Shown: positions 1-9,703 of the stretch, one piece after another
How the letters are laid out: each line of letters begins with the position of its first letter
How positions within the stretch are numbered: position 1 is the stretch's first letter
NCBI GenBank assembly: GCA_030704615.1
Contig: JAKLZA010000197.1
Location: 1 to 39,000 of the forward strand
Length of the DNA: 39,000 nt
Direction: 5' to 3'
From: Takakia lepidozioides
Taxonomy: Eukaryota; Streptophyta; Takakiopsida; Takakiales; Takakiaceae
Notes under the pieces: model-generated
What the model was told of the DNA's origin: nothing
What the model saw: the letters and a program-made list of their open reading frames with translations, nothing else
Database searches by the model: none
Program-made: the position numbers and the translations under genes

Positions 1-323
1 CTCTCCGCAAACTTGCTTGGCTGGTTTCCTTTATGGATACACTTCTTGAAGCGTTGCATTGTGTGTTCATCGCAGGTGAGCAAGAGGAGTGGGCTGTCCC
101 CGGCACCATCATTGCAGCAGGACATGGTTCCCTAGGCATGCATTCATGGCTCCTTGCTTTTGCCTGGTTTCTAGTAGGGTTATTTTTTCCAAGAAGTTGT
201 AGTGTGTAGAATTTGAGCAGGGTGTTTGTTAGCTTGCTCTGTGGAGGTGTGTTTATACCATTGCAGCAACCAGAGTTCATGTTATTCTTATCCGTCTAAC
301 TAAACCTCTTTTCGCTGCTGCAG
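1..323 (+). other. Possible upstream exon and intron, weak
   Basis: Frame 1 is open from base 1 to 75 and meets a good donor (CGCAG|GTGAGC at 75/76). The stretch up to the acceptor CTGCTGCAG at 323 could then be an intron leading into the better supported exon at 324. The 25 residues are not recognisable and the left part lies outside the window, so this is only a splice-signal argument. Confidence 0.25.
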
Positions 324-776
324 TTGAAGACACGTGGGCAGCTTTCCTCGGTTGCCACCCTCAGCGACAAGCCTCGCTTCAAGGTACGTTGGTACACCCC
401 GAATTTGCTGCTGATTCAGTATCGTGGCAACCAAGATTGTTTACATGCCCACGTGCGCTTGACTTTGACCCTGTCATTGCTATGTTTGTTGCTGAGTGGC
501 AGTTGATGTTGGTGTCTGCAGATATCAGATCCTGTGTTTCTCCTGAACCCCAATGACAAGCGGTCAAAGACAGCCGCAGCAAAGGCGGAAGTGGTGGGAA
601 TAGCCGGGGTTGACAAGTTCCACTACAAGGACATTCGTTCCGGGTGGTACAAGGTGAAAGTCCACGAGATCAGGCTTCCAAGTGTTATGTTGCCTTGCCC
701 AAATCTGGACAATGCCCCCCCCCAGACCACACTAGCGCACGTGAAAGACACGGTGACTTGTGGCCAGAGAAGATAA
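324..776 (+). CDS. 3' exons of an unrecognised gene (exons 324-383 and 522-776)
   Basis: Two exons join in phase 0. A 60-nt exon (324-383) follows CTGCAG and ends at AAG|GTACGT. A 138-nt intron (384-521) ends in CTGCAG, and the last exon runs from 522 to the TAA at 774-776. The encoded C-terminus is about 104 residues, basic and polar, with a stretch around residues 45-75 (GIAGVDKFHYKDI, then GWYKVKVHEI) that reads like a compact beta-rich domain. No frameshift is visible, unlike most of the window. I do not recognise the family; it could be a host gene end or the tail of another transposable-element gene. A run of nine C at 715-723 lies inside the last exon and could hide an indel. Confidence 0.5.
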
Positions 777-1269
777 TGCGGAAAGGTGAAAGTGTCAAGT
801 GAGATTTCATGTTTGTAGTCCCTGTTGGGTGTGTAATGATACTCATAGAAGTGTGTATGATACTCATGTTACCAGTTTTAAACATTCGGGCCATGACAGT
901 TTATGTAATGTCCGACAACCATGTATGTTGGCATTTTGTCTTGCTCATGCGCAGGTGTGCCGTGACGGTCTCTTATCTGAATGTGATATCACATTTTCCT
1001 GACTTGTCGTCGTGTCCGTCCACCTTCTATGTGTATGTGTGATGGTCTTTGGTCTCCCTGGACTACGTCTATTTGGTTCATTAGCGTGATGTTGTGCATG
1101 CATCGTGGTCTGTGTTCTGAGTTTCGCCCAGTATCATTGCTTCTCAATTCCCCCTGCATATGGGTGAACCACTAAAACCACTAGAATGCATCAGAACCAT
1201 ACTTTCAGCTTAGAATGCAGGTCATTTGGAGAACTCACACAAACCACTACAAGTGCTTGTTTGGGGGGC
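777..1269. other. No gene seen
   Basis: This AT/GT-rich sequence has only short random frames. It probably holds the 3' UTR of the gene ending at 776 and then intergenic DNA up to the CATGAGC repeats. Confidence 0.5.
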
Positions 1270-1322
1270 TGCTATTTCATGAGCGGCATGAGCATGAGCG
1301 GAAAAAAAAAAAGCATGAGCAG
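1270..1322 (+). repeat. Left CATGAGC terminal repeat cluster
   Basis: TGCTATTTCATGAGC is followed by GGCATGAGC, ATGAGCGG, an A-tract of eleven and GCATGAGC. The same words occur in reverse complement at about 13999-14068. Confidence 0.6.
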
Positions 1323-1492
1323 ACCATTGTGAGTCCACGGAAATAGGGTTAGGAGGCACGGAAATAGGGTCATGTGAAGTTGGAATGTGGCACCAGTGGA
1401 TTTGAAATGCAACATTTTATTGCAAATTTTGTGGCAAGCCACGTCTATACAAGTGTGTTCTAACTGTCATAGCCGGAATGGGCACTACTCTC

Positions 1493-2258
1493 CTATACCC
1501 TCTGAGGAGCTGCCCCCACCTTCTTCCTCATCCCCCTCATCCCCCTCATCCTCCGAGCTCTGTGATGCATCACTAGCCTCTCAAAAATCCCGTCCTCTCC
1601 TTGGGGGACTGTCCACCTCACCTCCGGGGAATCTTCTGCGTCTTCTCCCCCACTTTCCTCAGCAGAATCCAAGACAAATCTACGAGCCCGACGGGCTCTA
1701 ATAGCTGCTGCCTCCTCCCTCATCTTCATTTTCTTGAGGCTTGCCTCGTCTAAAATCTGCTGTACACGACTACGTTCGGAACACCTCCTAATGGACACCG
1801 AAGCAAGTCGGGCAGCATAAGTAGGAATGATGTACTCCCTTTCTGGACTAGGCATGAAATTCCCTGGCAAAAAAAGGCACGTTCCTCCTGCCCATGAACT
1901 CGGTGTAGACGTCCCTCCGGCAGTACTTGGCATCCTACAGTAAGAACAAATCCACTTAAGAATGTCAATACCAGCACAACCAGAAAGGGTTTTCAATGAA
2001 ATAAGAGAGCGAGGGAGGTGCCTCACGAAATCTGGAGGCAACTTACAATGCCACCACTCACTCGTAAACCGGGGGCTCCTCGGCCTCGATCCCAACTTCC
2101 TCCCCCTGCTCCTTCTCGGATTTTTCCTCATCCTCCGAGGATGCCTCTTCCTCTTTCGGCAGACGTTCAGCCGCTGCAAGTTCCGAGTTGTGGAGGGCAG
2201 TATCTGGCTCGAAGGCGAACACATGCCTGTCGGACACGTCCCGGCCCACATTGAAGCA
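1493..2258 (-). pseudogene. C-terminal exons of the ParB-methyltransferase-like gene
   Basis: Exon 2258-about 2047 starts after TTGTTCCTCAG with RHVFAFEPDTALHNSEL, which fits the acidic strand after motif I in methyltransferases, then becomes a Glu-rich tail. The last exon (1934-1493) starts after TTACTGTAG and contains AKYCRRDVYTEFMG. After a one-base shift it continues as a basic coiled helix (LKKMKMREEAAAIRARRARRF) and an acidic patch (AEESGGEDAED), and ends at TAG 1493-1495. Low-complexity ATG/AGG-rich triplets sit just before the stop. Confidence 0.5.
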
Positions 2259-2341
2259 CTGAGGAACAAAGCGGGCGGTTAATAGCTTGCGGCATGCAAT
2301 TGCAATGGGCCAGGGGACAAACTGAGCACGTGAAGGCTTAC

Positions 2342-3355
2342 CCGTGCCGCATGTGAGGTCCAGAATCCGCCCTTGGACATCCGAGCACGTCTCCATGAGG
2401 GTTTGGATGAAAGCAGGGCTCCGGGTCCGGCTGTACCGCCACGGTTTGCCTGTCTTTGTGTCCTTCGGCATACTGGAGTGGGGCACATAGTTGTAGAGGA
2501 CATCGTAGGTTACAGGGTCCACAGCGGCATCAACAAGACGACCGTCGTTGCGGAATTTGAAATAGACCCTCTCTTCACAAAGCAATATGCCTCAAACACC
2601 AATGTCTGCACATCCAACAAAGAAGGGATCAACTCCAGGGTCTACTTAACATACACCACAATATGAAGTGAATGCAATAGATTGATAACTTACACTTTGG
2701 CCCTCTGTTCGCAACCCCTGTGTACTGATGCAGAACCATTTTCTGAGGAGGACCGGGGTGACACTTTTCGGTGTCCACCTTGCCACCGCATTCTCTGTGG
2801 TCTTCCCTCTCGTGGCAAGGACAACCACACATCCACCGTCATCCATAAGCATCCCCGCCAGCCAAACCCGGCTTTCCAGTAGTCCTCAGTAAACCTGTTC
2901 CAGGTGGGCACACCATCCAGGCCCTCCAGCAGCTCCCCATCTGGAATGTCGAGGAGAATCATGTCGCAAGCTCTCTCCACCTCAACCCCCCCCCCCGAGT
3001 GCTCTTGCAATCCGTGCTCACAGCCGTGAAGAATTCCATCATGGCTTCAAAACAGGGGTGTCTTTAGGCTCTGTACCGCCAGCCCTCTTCTTGGCTTTCC
3101 CCTTCTGCTCCGCCAGAGACTTGCTGTGTGCCACCTTCTTCGCCCTGGCAGTGAGAGCGTCAAGGAAGCTCTCATTGACGCATTGGATGATGGTTGGAGG
3201 TTCTAGCTTTGGCCTGTGCGTAAACGTCACCGCCGAATACCGCCGTGTAGGCTCGCCCTCAAATGCCAACTTCTTGGCAGAGCCAGTCCCACTCCGAACT
3301 GACTTGGGAACCCGGACGACCGGTGACTGGGTAGGAGCAACAGCAGTCGCAGGAC
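2342..3355 (-). pseudogene. Amino-methyltransferase-like region, motif IV-like before motif I
   Basis: Exon 3355-2694 begins after TTTGTTCAG. After a basic lead it shows CDMILLDIPDG (about 2935-2966), TWNRFTEDYWKAGFG, then in another frame LMDDGGCVVVLATRG and a WTPKSVTPVLLRKWFC strand/helix. Exon 2605-2342 carries DGRLVDAAVDPVTYDVLYNY, then RTRSPAFIQTLMETCSD directly before GRILDLTCGTG (2340-2372). In beta-class amino-methyltransferases the D-P-P-Y motif IV comes first, then a 'KP..ll..li' helix and the SAM-binding motif I; this matches that order. Frameshifts lie near 3035, 2870 and 2570. A rival reading is an unrelated Rossmann-like domain, but the ordered set of motifs makes that less likely. 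Confidence 0.55.
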
Positions 3356-3452
3356 CTGAACAAAGTCGTCGTCCGAGTCACTCTCTTGGGTCCCCTCCTG
3401 CGCCTCCTCCGTGCCCCGATGGTTTTCTTCTTTTGGGTGTTACTGCACTCAC

Positions 3453-3814
3453 CTGTTTCCTTGTCCTTTTCCTTTGGCCTTTACTCTTCTCATGCAATTT
3501 CTCCTGAATTCCTGCCTGAGCAAGCTCTGCCGCTTTCCTGGAGTTCGCAAGCGCTTTTGCCTCTTTTGCACCCAACGGAGGCAGCGGAGCCCGGTTTCGT
3601 CGGAATTCAGCATCCAGCTTCAATTGAAACTCGGATGGGTCGAGCGAGCCGGGCGGAAGGTCCACATACCAAGGGCAATCACGCAAATGTTCCAGATGCC
3701 ACTCCTTCACAATATCGTCAGTGTACATGGAGTCAGCCCCAGGGTTCCTCCATGCCAGGAAGAATGGTGGCTCGAAAGACAGATGACCTTTCTCCAAGGG
3801 AGAACTTGCAGTAC
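3453..3814 (-). pseudogene. Exon of the ParB-methyltransferase-like gene (Pro/Trp-rich then Lys-rich)
   Basis: The acceptor is ATGAATGCAG and the donor AAACAG|GTGAGT. About 120 open residues include FEPPFFLAWRNPGADS, VKEWHLEHLRDCPWYVDLPP and a basic C-terminal tail (KSKGQRKRTRKQ) that could be a nuclear signal or DNA contact. The reading frame is intact. No known domain is recognised; conserved Trp/Pro content suggests a folded segment between the ParB-like and methyltransferase-like parts. Confidence 0.55.
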
Positions 3815-3894
3815 CTGCATTCATGAAAAACACAATGAGGTCCCTGAAATGCATATTTGGCACCATTTTCCCAGGTTGGGCGGATGTGAGTGGG

Positions 3895-4600
3895 CCTAGA
3901 AATGGAAAAATGGCGCCGAATTTCGGTTTTCGGATGCCACCCTAGGGACTTAGCATCTTGAGAGCCCTGAACTGGAAATTCGGCGCCATTTTTCCCGGTT
4001 TGGCCCGAAGATGGCTAAGTCCCAGAACGGCAATAGGGCCTAGAACTGGAAAAAATGGCGCCGAATTTCCAGTTCAGGGCCAGCCACCCTAGGGACTTAG
4101 CCCGAAAATGGCTAAGTCCCTGAACGGTAATAGGGCCTAGAACTGGAAAATGGCGCCGAATTTCCAGTTCCGGGCCCACCACCCTAGGGATTAGCCCGAA
4201 AATGGCTAAGTCCCTGAACGGCAATAGGGCCTACAACTGGAAATGGCGCCGAATTTCACTTCGGGGCCAGCCACCCTAGGGACTTACCCCAAAAATGGCT
4301 AAGTCCCTGAACGGCAATAGGGCCTGGAACTGGAAAATGGCGCCGAATTTCCAGTTCGGGCAGCCAGGTCTAGTGACTTAGCCCGAAAATGGCTAAGTCC
4401 CTGAACGCAATAGGCCTACAACTGGAAAATGGCGCCGAATTTCACTTTGGGGCCAGCACCTAGGGACTTAGCCCGAAAATGGCTAAGTCCCTGAACGGCA
4501 ATAGGGCCTGGAATGGAAAATGGCGCCGAATTTCTGTCAGGGCCAGCCAGTCTAGGGACTTAGCCATTTTCAGAGCCCTGACTGGAAATTCAGCGCCATT
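3895..4600. repeat. About 93-bp tandem array of double hairpins inside an intron
   Basis: TGGCGCCGAATTTC recurs at about 4056, 4151, 4244, 4339, 4430 and 4521 (spacing 91-95 bp), with diverged copies at both edges. Each unit holds two inverted repeats. One is AGGGACTTAGCC / GGCTAAGTCCCT around a short CGAAAAT loop. The other is GAACTGGAAA / TTTCCAGTTC around the GGCGCC centre. The array lies in the 4673-3815 intron of the minus-strand gene, so its transcript could form a chain of stem-loops. Confidence 0.9.
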
Positions 4601-4673
4601 TTTCCCTAACACCACATGAGGCTTCTAACATCCTGAAATGCAAGGACTTCAAAGAAAGGCAGCGCGTATGTAC

Positions 4674-4887
4674 CTGTACAGAAGGCGCATTGCTGCTTGT
4701 CCGCGTTCGGCTGGTTGGTGAACTCGTGGCTCCGGCGAGCATCTGCTATCTCCCGAAAAGAATAGGTTGTTTTGTAGAGCAGAAAGTACCTCGTCACATA
4801 GTCATGTAGGCTCTCTGCTGCAGGAGATATCTCCATCTTGAACTGATGTGCTTGTGTGTCCAGCTGCTCTTGCGCATTCGTCGTCAC
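4674..4887 (-). pseudogene. Exon of the ParB-methyltransferase-like gene, helical linker
   Basis: A clean exon between acceptor TCTCCACAG and donor TGTACAG|GTACAT, encoding about 71 residues without a stop (for example AEQLDT-like helix, HDYVTRYFLLYKTTYSF, ARRSHEFTNQ). It resembles no domain I know. The following intron (4673-3815) contains the palindromic tandem array. Confidence 0.5.
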
Positions 4888-4981
4888 CTGTGGAGATTCT
4901 CCATCAGATCGCTTTCCTTCAAAAATACAATGAATCCACCCCCTACTAGAGTAGAAGCCCAAACGAAGCGTGGGGAAGTAC

Positions 4982-5778
4982 CTGAAACCACCATGTCATG
5001 CGGTTCATCCACATGTCGAATGTGGGTCAGAGAGTTTGTCCGGTTTGGGGAAGCTCCACATGTCCCTGGTACTTTGGGAACCATTCCAGATTTGGAGCCA
5101 CGGGGTCTGTCCAACCACCCAGCATATCGTAAGCGCCAAACACCACAAAAAGGAGTTGTTGCCACCACAATTTGGTTAAGAATGTATCACCTTTTCTGTT
5201 GCATCCACATAGGATGTGGCTAGACGATGGAGCTTCTCCAATGTCATCGTGGGCTTCAGAGCGCGAGAGTAGTGCTTCCCCACCTCCACCAGAAAGTCGG
5301 CACCAAGGGCGGGATCAGCTATGGCCACGTACTTTACCATCCGCGACTTGTACTTTATGCGGGCCCTCACCTCCGCAGCTTGACATACGATTGAGTTCCG
5401 GGAGGGTTGGATCTTCTCCTCTGACTCCATGTAGAACCTCCGCGCATGTGCCAACTCTGCTGTATTTTTCGTCTGTCAAGAATGCGCACATAAGATTAGA
5501 GATCCTGCTCAACACAATTTCTTCTATTTTCTTCTTCTATTGGGGGAGGAGAGACAGATTAGCTCAACAAAACTGTCAGGAGCTTTACCCGAAATATGTA
5601 GTCCACCATGGCGTCGACGCTCAGCCTATACCAGGTTCTGTCTGCCTTTGCCTCCGACTTGCGCAGGAGGTCGGCACTGAGGGAATTGGCAAACTCTTGC
5701 ACCCCCTGCTTCCCGACATCCTTCACTCGGAAGAGCATATGGGACAAGTTGGTGGCAATGAAGGCATTCTCAGTCACC
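4982..5778 (-). pseudogene. Middle exons after the ParB-like domain (5778-5589, 5472-4982)
   Basis: Exon 5778-5589 starts after GGCACTGCAG, restoring the frame left by the previous donor, and ends CGG|GTAAAG. It is helical and contains LLRKSEAKADRTWYRL and DAMVDYIF. Exon 5472-4982 starts after TTCTTGACAG and ends TTTCAG|GTACTT. It encodes a helical segment (AELAHARRFYMESEEK, VRARIKYKSRMVKY) and then a Trp-rich segment (KLWWQQLL, GGWTDPVAPNLEWFPKY, MNRMTWWF). The two parts are in different frames, joined by a one-base loss in GAAAAGGTGATA near 5178, and a TGA sits before the last Trp-rich part. The first exon, its intron and part of the second are duplicated at 20432-21000. Confidence 0.55.
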
Positions 5779-5896
5779 CTGCAGTGCCACATTTCCATCA
5801 AACAATACTGAAATGGGAATTTTCATCATATATGAGGATTCGCAATGAAATGACTTCCAAATTCAAAGTCCAAAAGCGAGAGGGGTTGTAGCTTAC

Positions 5897-7326
5897 GAGT
5901 TGATGTCGGCCATTGCAGCTTTGAGAAGACTGCGATCTTTGGGCCCCGCAACCTTCAGCACAACACAATCCACGGCGAAATGCCAATCGAGGTCGTTGGG
6001 GTGGGCTTGGGCAATGTGCTCCATCCATGCCAGGAGGCGATGATTGCCGTCCCACACGTAGAACATCTTACCGGACAAGTGCTGGAAAAGAGGATCACTA
6101 GCAATCGATCTCTCGAACTCCTCATTTCGCGTTTGCCAATGGGGACCCCATTTGTCCACCTCATCGGAAGTGTGGGCACGGGAAGCTCCGTGGTCGTTCT
6201 CAATGGAAACGTAAAACGCGGCAGACCCCATTCGATATCCATCCCGGAAAGAGAATTTCAGCTTGTCGATATCGCCTGGGAGGGCAGGTCTCACCACCTG
6301 CAATGACACCAAGCGGCAAAGGGGAATTCGAAGCTTGGCCGGGTACACCATGCCCCCCAGCACCCTGCCAATGTTGCTGTGGGTTGCCTCCAACATCTTG
6401 GCAGCGGCCAACTTCATATCCGCCTCAGACATGACGTCTGCTGCAGAGGGGTTTTCCGGCAGCCCACCAGGACCGCCAAATCCAGCCTGTATGCTCCGGG
6501 TTTGGGGCCTGGGGATGTCCGGGAGGATGTCATCCTGGTCAGAAAGCTCCCTGTCGTCCTCCTCAACAGGGTCAGCCACCTGCGAAACCACCTCCAGCAC
6601 TCTCCCCGTCTCTACTGCCCTCTCCCTGGCTTCACCTCGAACTTGCACAATCCGTGCTCTTTCAGGTGTTCTTTCCTCTCCTCCACTCTCCACCGTATGG
6701 GTAATTGCGGGGGCTGCTCTTGCCCGCGATGGTCTAACCGGTGTGTTACTGCCTCTCTGTGGTGTCTTGGAGGGATCCACCGTCTCTGTGCGTCCCTCGC
6801 TTACATTGGCATCTGTCATTTGGGCACCCCTGGCCTCTTCAGCTGCCTTTTCTCTTTCCTCCTGGCTAGCATTCTGTCTCGTCTGTTCTTTTGCCCTCTC
6901 ACGGGCTTTCTGTTTCTTACTAGGGCTAGCAGCAGGGGAGCCCCTCCAGGACGACCACCTTTGATTGAGGCGAACTGACACCCTCGCGCGCACTGCTCAC
7001 TCCCCCTCCGCAGCCCGTGACGGCCTCTCCGCCGGGGATTGCATGTGCTTAGCTTTCTTCTTTTTCTTTGCGTGGGCGGGCCCTACTGCATGTGCATGAA
7101 CAACCTCCATTGCCGGATCTGCTGTCCTCATGTCCTCACGCCCTTCACCTGCCATGCCGCCTGCACCAACCTCCCCAATGCCTATTCTGTCGTACTCTCG
7201 TTGCAAGTCCTCCCGTCCACCAACAAAAGGTTTAAGTTTGCCCTCTCGCCCCAAGTTGGGCGATTCAAACATGCGATGAGTTGGAGCTGTCGATGATACC
7301 ACCAGCGTGCCGGGCTCGTCGTCACT
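5897..7326 (-). pseudogene. Exon with basic low-complexity N-terminus and ParB-like domain
   Basis: The acceptor is GTCAATGACAG at 7327. The same frame runs to the donor GTAAGC at 5896, interrupted only by the TGA at 6994-6996. The first 200 or so residues are charged and low-complexity, with a KKKKKAK patch that could be a nuclear localisation signal and long Arg/Glu stretches. The conserved part begins about residue 300: LRIPLCRLVSLQVVRPALP, an IDKLKFSF element, a strand FYVSIEND, then MFYVWDGNHRLLAWMEHI and DWHFAVDCVVLKV. A leading beta-strand, a 'di-x-L-x-x-SF' helix and a [D/E]-G-x-[H/R]-R-x-x-A helix is the ParB/Srx fold pattern. A partial second copy of this exon lies at 21055-21545. 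Confidence 0.65.
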
Positions 7327-8035
7327 CTGTCATTGACAAAAATCGTGAAAACCAACATCGGTGCAAAAACCAGCATCGCAACGAGCAGCGCAACCACCAT
7401 AGCAACAATCGTGTAGCAAAAATGAAAACATAACAAGTTTAGGAAGTATGGAGAGCCATGCAACAACAATGAAAACAAATGCAACCATTGCCTGAGAATG
7501 ACATGCACAAGCAGCCTTCTCCAGAGCTGCCGGATTTGCACACGCATTGCAAACAATCTAAGGTTCACTCAACTATCTAAAGTTCACTCATCCAGCGAAG
7601 CCAGGATGAAGATGCAAAAACAAAGCGAGGTAACAAAGCGAAAGCAAAAAAGAAATCGAACAAACCGAAAGCAGAAGTGGCTTGCCTGAGAGTACTCGGC
7701 TTCAGTTGGCGCGGGTTGTGAGCAAGACACTGGAATCTCCTGCTGGAGCTTCAGTTTGGCCATGCGAGATTGGCCGTCGTCCGTAGTACAGAGCTTTCAA
7801 CTTCCGCCGCGGTCTGGATGTGTGGTCTCTCTCAGGAGAGCCACGCCCTTCAGGCGGCATAAGTCCCAGCCAAAAAGATCTCCGTTTTTGGGGTACATGC
7901 CTCGAATAGCATGTTAAGCCAAGATTAGCATGAGATTTAGGGTACGTATCCAGGAAGCCATGTCGCCAGCCCGAATGAAAACCGACGGCGGGGACATTTA
8001 TTGCCCTGCGCAATTAAATGTCGGATGAAGCCCTC
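7327..8035 (-). other. 5' region of the ParB-methyltransferase-like gene, possible first exon near 7704-7862
   Basis: On the minus strand an ATG at about 7862 opens 52 codons (basic: PRRKLKALYYGRRP) ending at a TGA at 7704-7706. A following CTCTCAG|GCAAGC could be a rare GC donor. The A-rich stretch 7327-7690 (minus strand: T-rich) looks like an intron. I see no TATA element I would trust. The first exon call is weak. Confidence 0.25.
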
Positions 8036-9425
8036 CATGTCGGATGAAAATCGACGTAAAAGGCCCGGAATTTCCAACGTAGAGGTAATTCGGAGCGGCA
8101 CGATGGAATTCCGGCGCCGGATTTCCATCCTGCAGGTAATTCGGAGCGCAGCAGGATGGAAATTCCGCGCCGAATTTCCATCCGCAGGAGGGCGGCGCTG
8201 AAATTTCCCTCACGCAGGTAATTCCGCCGGATTTCCATCCGCGGTAGATTTCCCTCACGCATAATTCAGAAGCGGATGGATGGAAATCGGCGCCGGATTT
8301 CCATCCGCGCAGGTAGGGCGGCGCTGCAGGGCGCCGGATTTCCATTAAATTTCCCGCAGGTAATTCTGGAAATCCGGCGCCGGGGGGATGGATGGAAATC
8401 CGGCCGGCCGGCCAGGCGGCGGAGCAGGCCCCGGCGCCGAATTTCCATCCTGCAGGGCGGCGCCGAATTTGCAGGGAAAATCAATTTCCATCCGCAGGAA
8501 TGGATGGGGCGCCGATTTCCATCCAGCAGGTAAAATGGGCGGTAGCGCAGGGGCAGGTAATTCGATTGGCTGGAATTACCTGCAGGAAGGTAATTCTGAA
8601 GGTGATGGAAATTCGGCGCCGATTTCCATCCATCCGGGAATTCGGCGCCGAATGCGGGGATGGAATTCGGCTTTCCATCCATTGGATGGAAATAATCCAT
8701 CCGGGCTGGAAATTCGGCGCCGATTTCCATCCCCCGCTGATGGAAATTCGGCGCCGAATTTCCATCCGGGATGGTCTCTGTCGGAGAGGTGCCGGCCTCT
8801 CCGCCGCTCTGTTGGATATTCGGTGCCGAATTTCCGTCCGGGGTTGAAATATGACGGCCAGGTGCCGACCTCTCCCCCTCCCGACTGCATTGGAACGGCC
8901 CCGGATTGAAATTCGGCGCCGTTTTCCCATCTGGGGAGGTTTTTATGTCGGCCAGTTTTCGGTCTGACCCCCCACACTTCCTTTGGGGGGCCCGGATGGA
9001 AATTCGGCGCCGAATCTCCATCCAGGGGATGTTCTCTGTCGACACGTGCCGGCCTCTACGCCCGAGGCGACTTCATCCGGGCGTCCCCTGTTCGATATTC
9101 GGTGCCGAATTTCCGTCCGGGGGTTGAAATGTGACGGCCAAGTGCCGGCCTCTCCCCCTCCCCGACTGCATCCGAACCGCCCCGGATGGAAATTCGGCGC
9201 CGTTTTTCCATCTGGGGATGTTTTTATGCCGGCCAGTTTTCGGCCTGACCCCCCGACACGACTTCCTTTGGGGGGCCGGATGGAAATTCGGCGCCGAATC
9301 TCCATCCAGGGGATGTTCTCTGTCGCACACGCGCCGGCCTCTGCGCCCGAGGCGACTTCATCCGGGCTTCCCCTGTTGGATATTGGGTGCCGAATTTCCA
9401 TTCGGGGGTAGTAATGTGACGGCAC
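8036..9425. repeat. GGCGCC-centred palindrome array in the divergent intergenic region
   Basis: Dozens of GGAAATTCGGCGCC / GGCGCCGAATTTCC half-sites occur here. At 8739-8766 there is a perfect 28-bp palindrome (half-site GATGGAAATTCGGC). From 8036 to 8735 the copies are irregular and spaced by GCAGGTAATTC words. From about 8739 to 9425 they form a higher-order repeat: near-identical blocks start at 8994 and 9278 (period 284 bp), each with three palindromes separated by GC-rich spacers such as TGCCGGCCTCTC. The many frames open on both strands are a by-product of the repeat. The array lies exactly between the two divergent genes. Confidence 0.95.
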
Positions 9426-9703
9426 GGTGCCGGCTTCTCCCCTTCAGCCGTCATCATCCGGACGGCCCCCACTTTCTGACTGCATACCGTTGGCAGTTAT
9501 TGCGCAAAGACCAGGGCCGCATTCCGGAGACAAGGTTCATTAACACTCTGACTGTGGATTTTTGAGATAGTTGGCTCCCTGGATTTGGATCAGGCTTCGT
9601 CGCTCGGACAAATCGGCATCGCATTCATTCCCATCGCTGCATCCCCCTTCTACCAGGGAGCTTCCCCGCACGCCATCCTGGCAGTCTTGTGTGCACATCT
9701 CCC
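9426..9703 (+). other. Leader region of the SWIM-transposase gene
   Basis: This unique sequence between the palindrome array and the ATG at 9704 has no gene of its own. It presumably contains the promoter and 5' UTR of the transposase gene. No clear TATA box is seen. Confidence 0.4.

Larger units (their letters stand above)
1493..7326 (-). pseudogene. ParB-like / permuted DNA methyltransferase-like gene, about nine exons, disrupted
   Basis: Splice sites and frame support these exons: 7326-5897, 5778-5589, 5472-4982, 4887-4674, 3814-3453, 3355-2694, 2605-2342, 2258-about 2047 and 1934-1493. The N-terminal third carries a ParB-like domain with a DGNHRLLAW motif. A later part has, in this order, a DMILLDIPDG segment and then ILDLTCGTG followed by FAFEPDT. 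That is the motif IV before motif I order of beta-class N4-cytosine/N6-adenine methyltransferases. ParB-methyltransferase fusions are known from phages and bacterial mobile elements. Breaks include an in-frame TGA at 6994-6996, a one-base shift near 5178, a TGA near 5030, one-base shifts near 3035 and 2570, and a TGA near 2060. The motif IV site DIPD is not the canonical (D/N/S)PP(Y/F). The product was probably nuclear and DNA-acting; the fusion assignment is inference from motifs. Confidence 0.6.

Noticed and set aside
6263-6978. Two long plus-strand frames opposite the ParB-like exon
   Set aside because: They are shadows of the minus-strand exon; the DGNHR-containing frame is conserved in the second copy at 20432-21545 while the plus-strand frames are not.
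8036-9425. CRISPR-like array
   Set aside because: The repeat units are palindromes with variable, often homologous spacers and irregular spacing; the setting is eukaryotic with introns, and no cas genes are present.
8000-9480. Many overlapping open frames on both strands with repeated RRISI / KFGAEFPSG peptides
   Set aside because: They are direct translations of the GGAAATTCGGCGCC palindrome array; the same peptide appears on both strands and in several frames.
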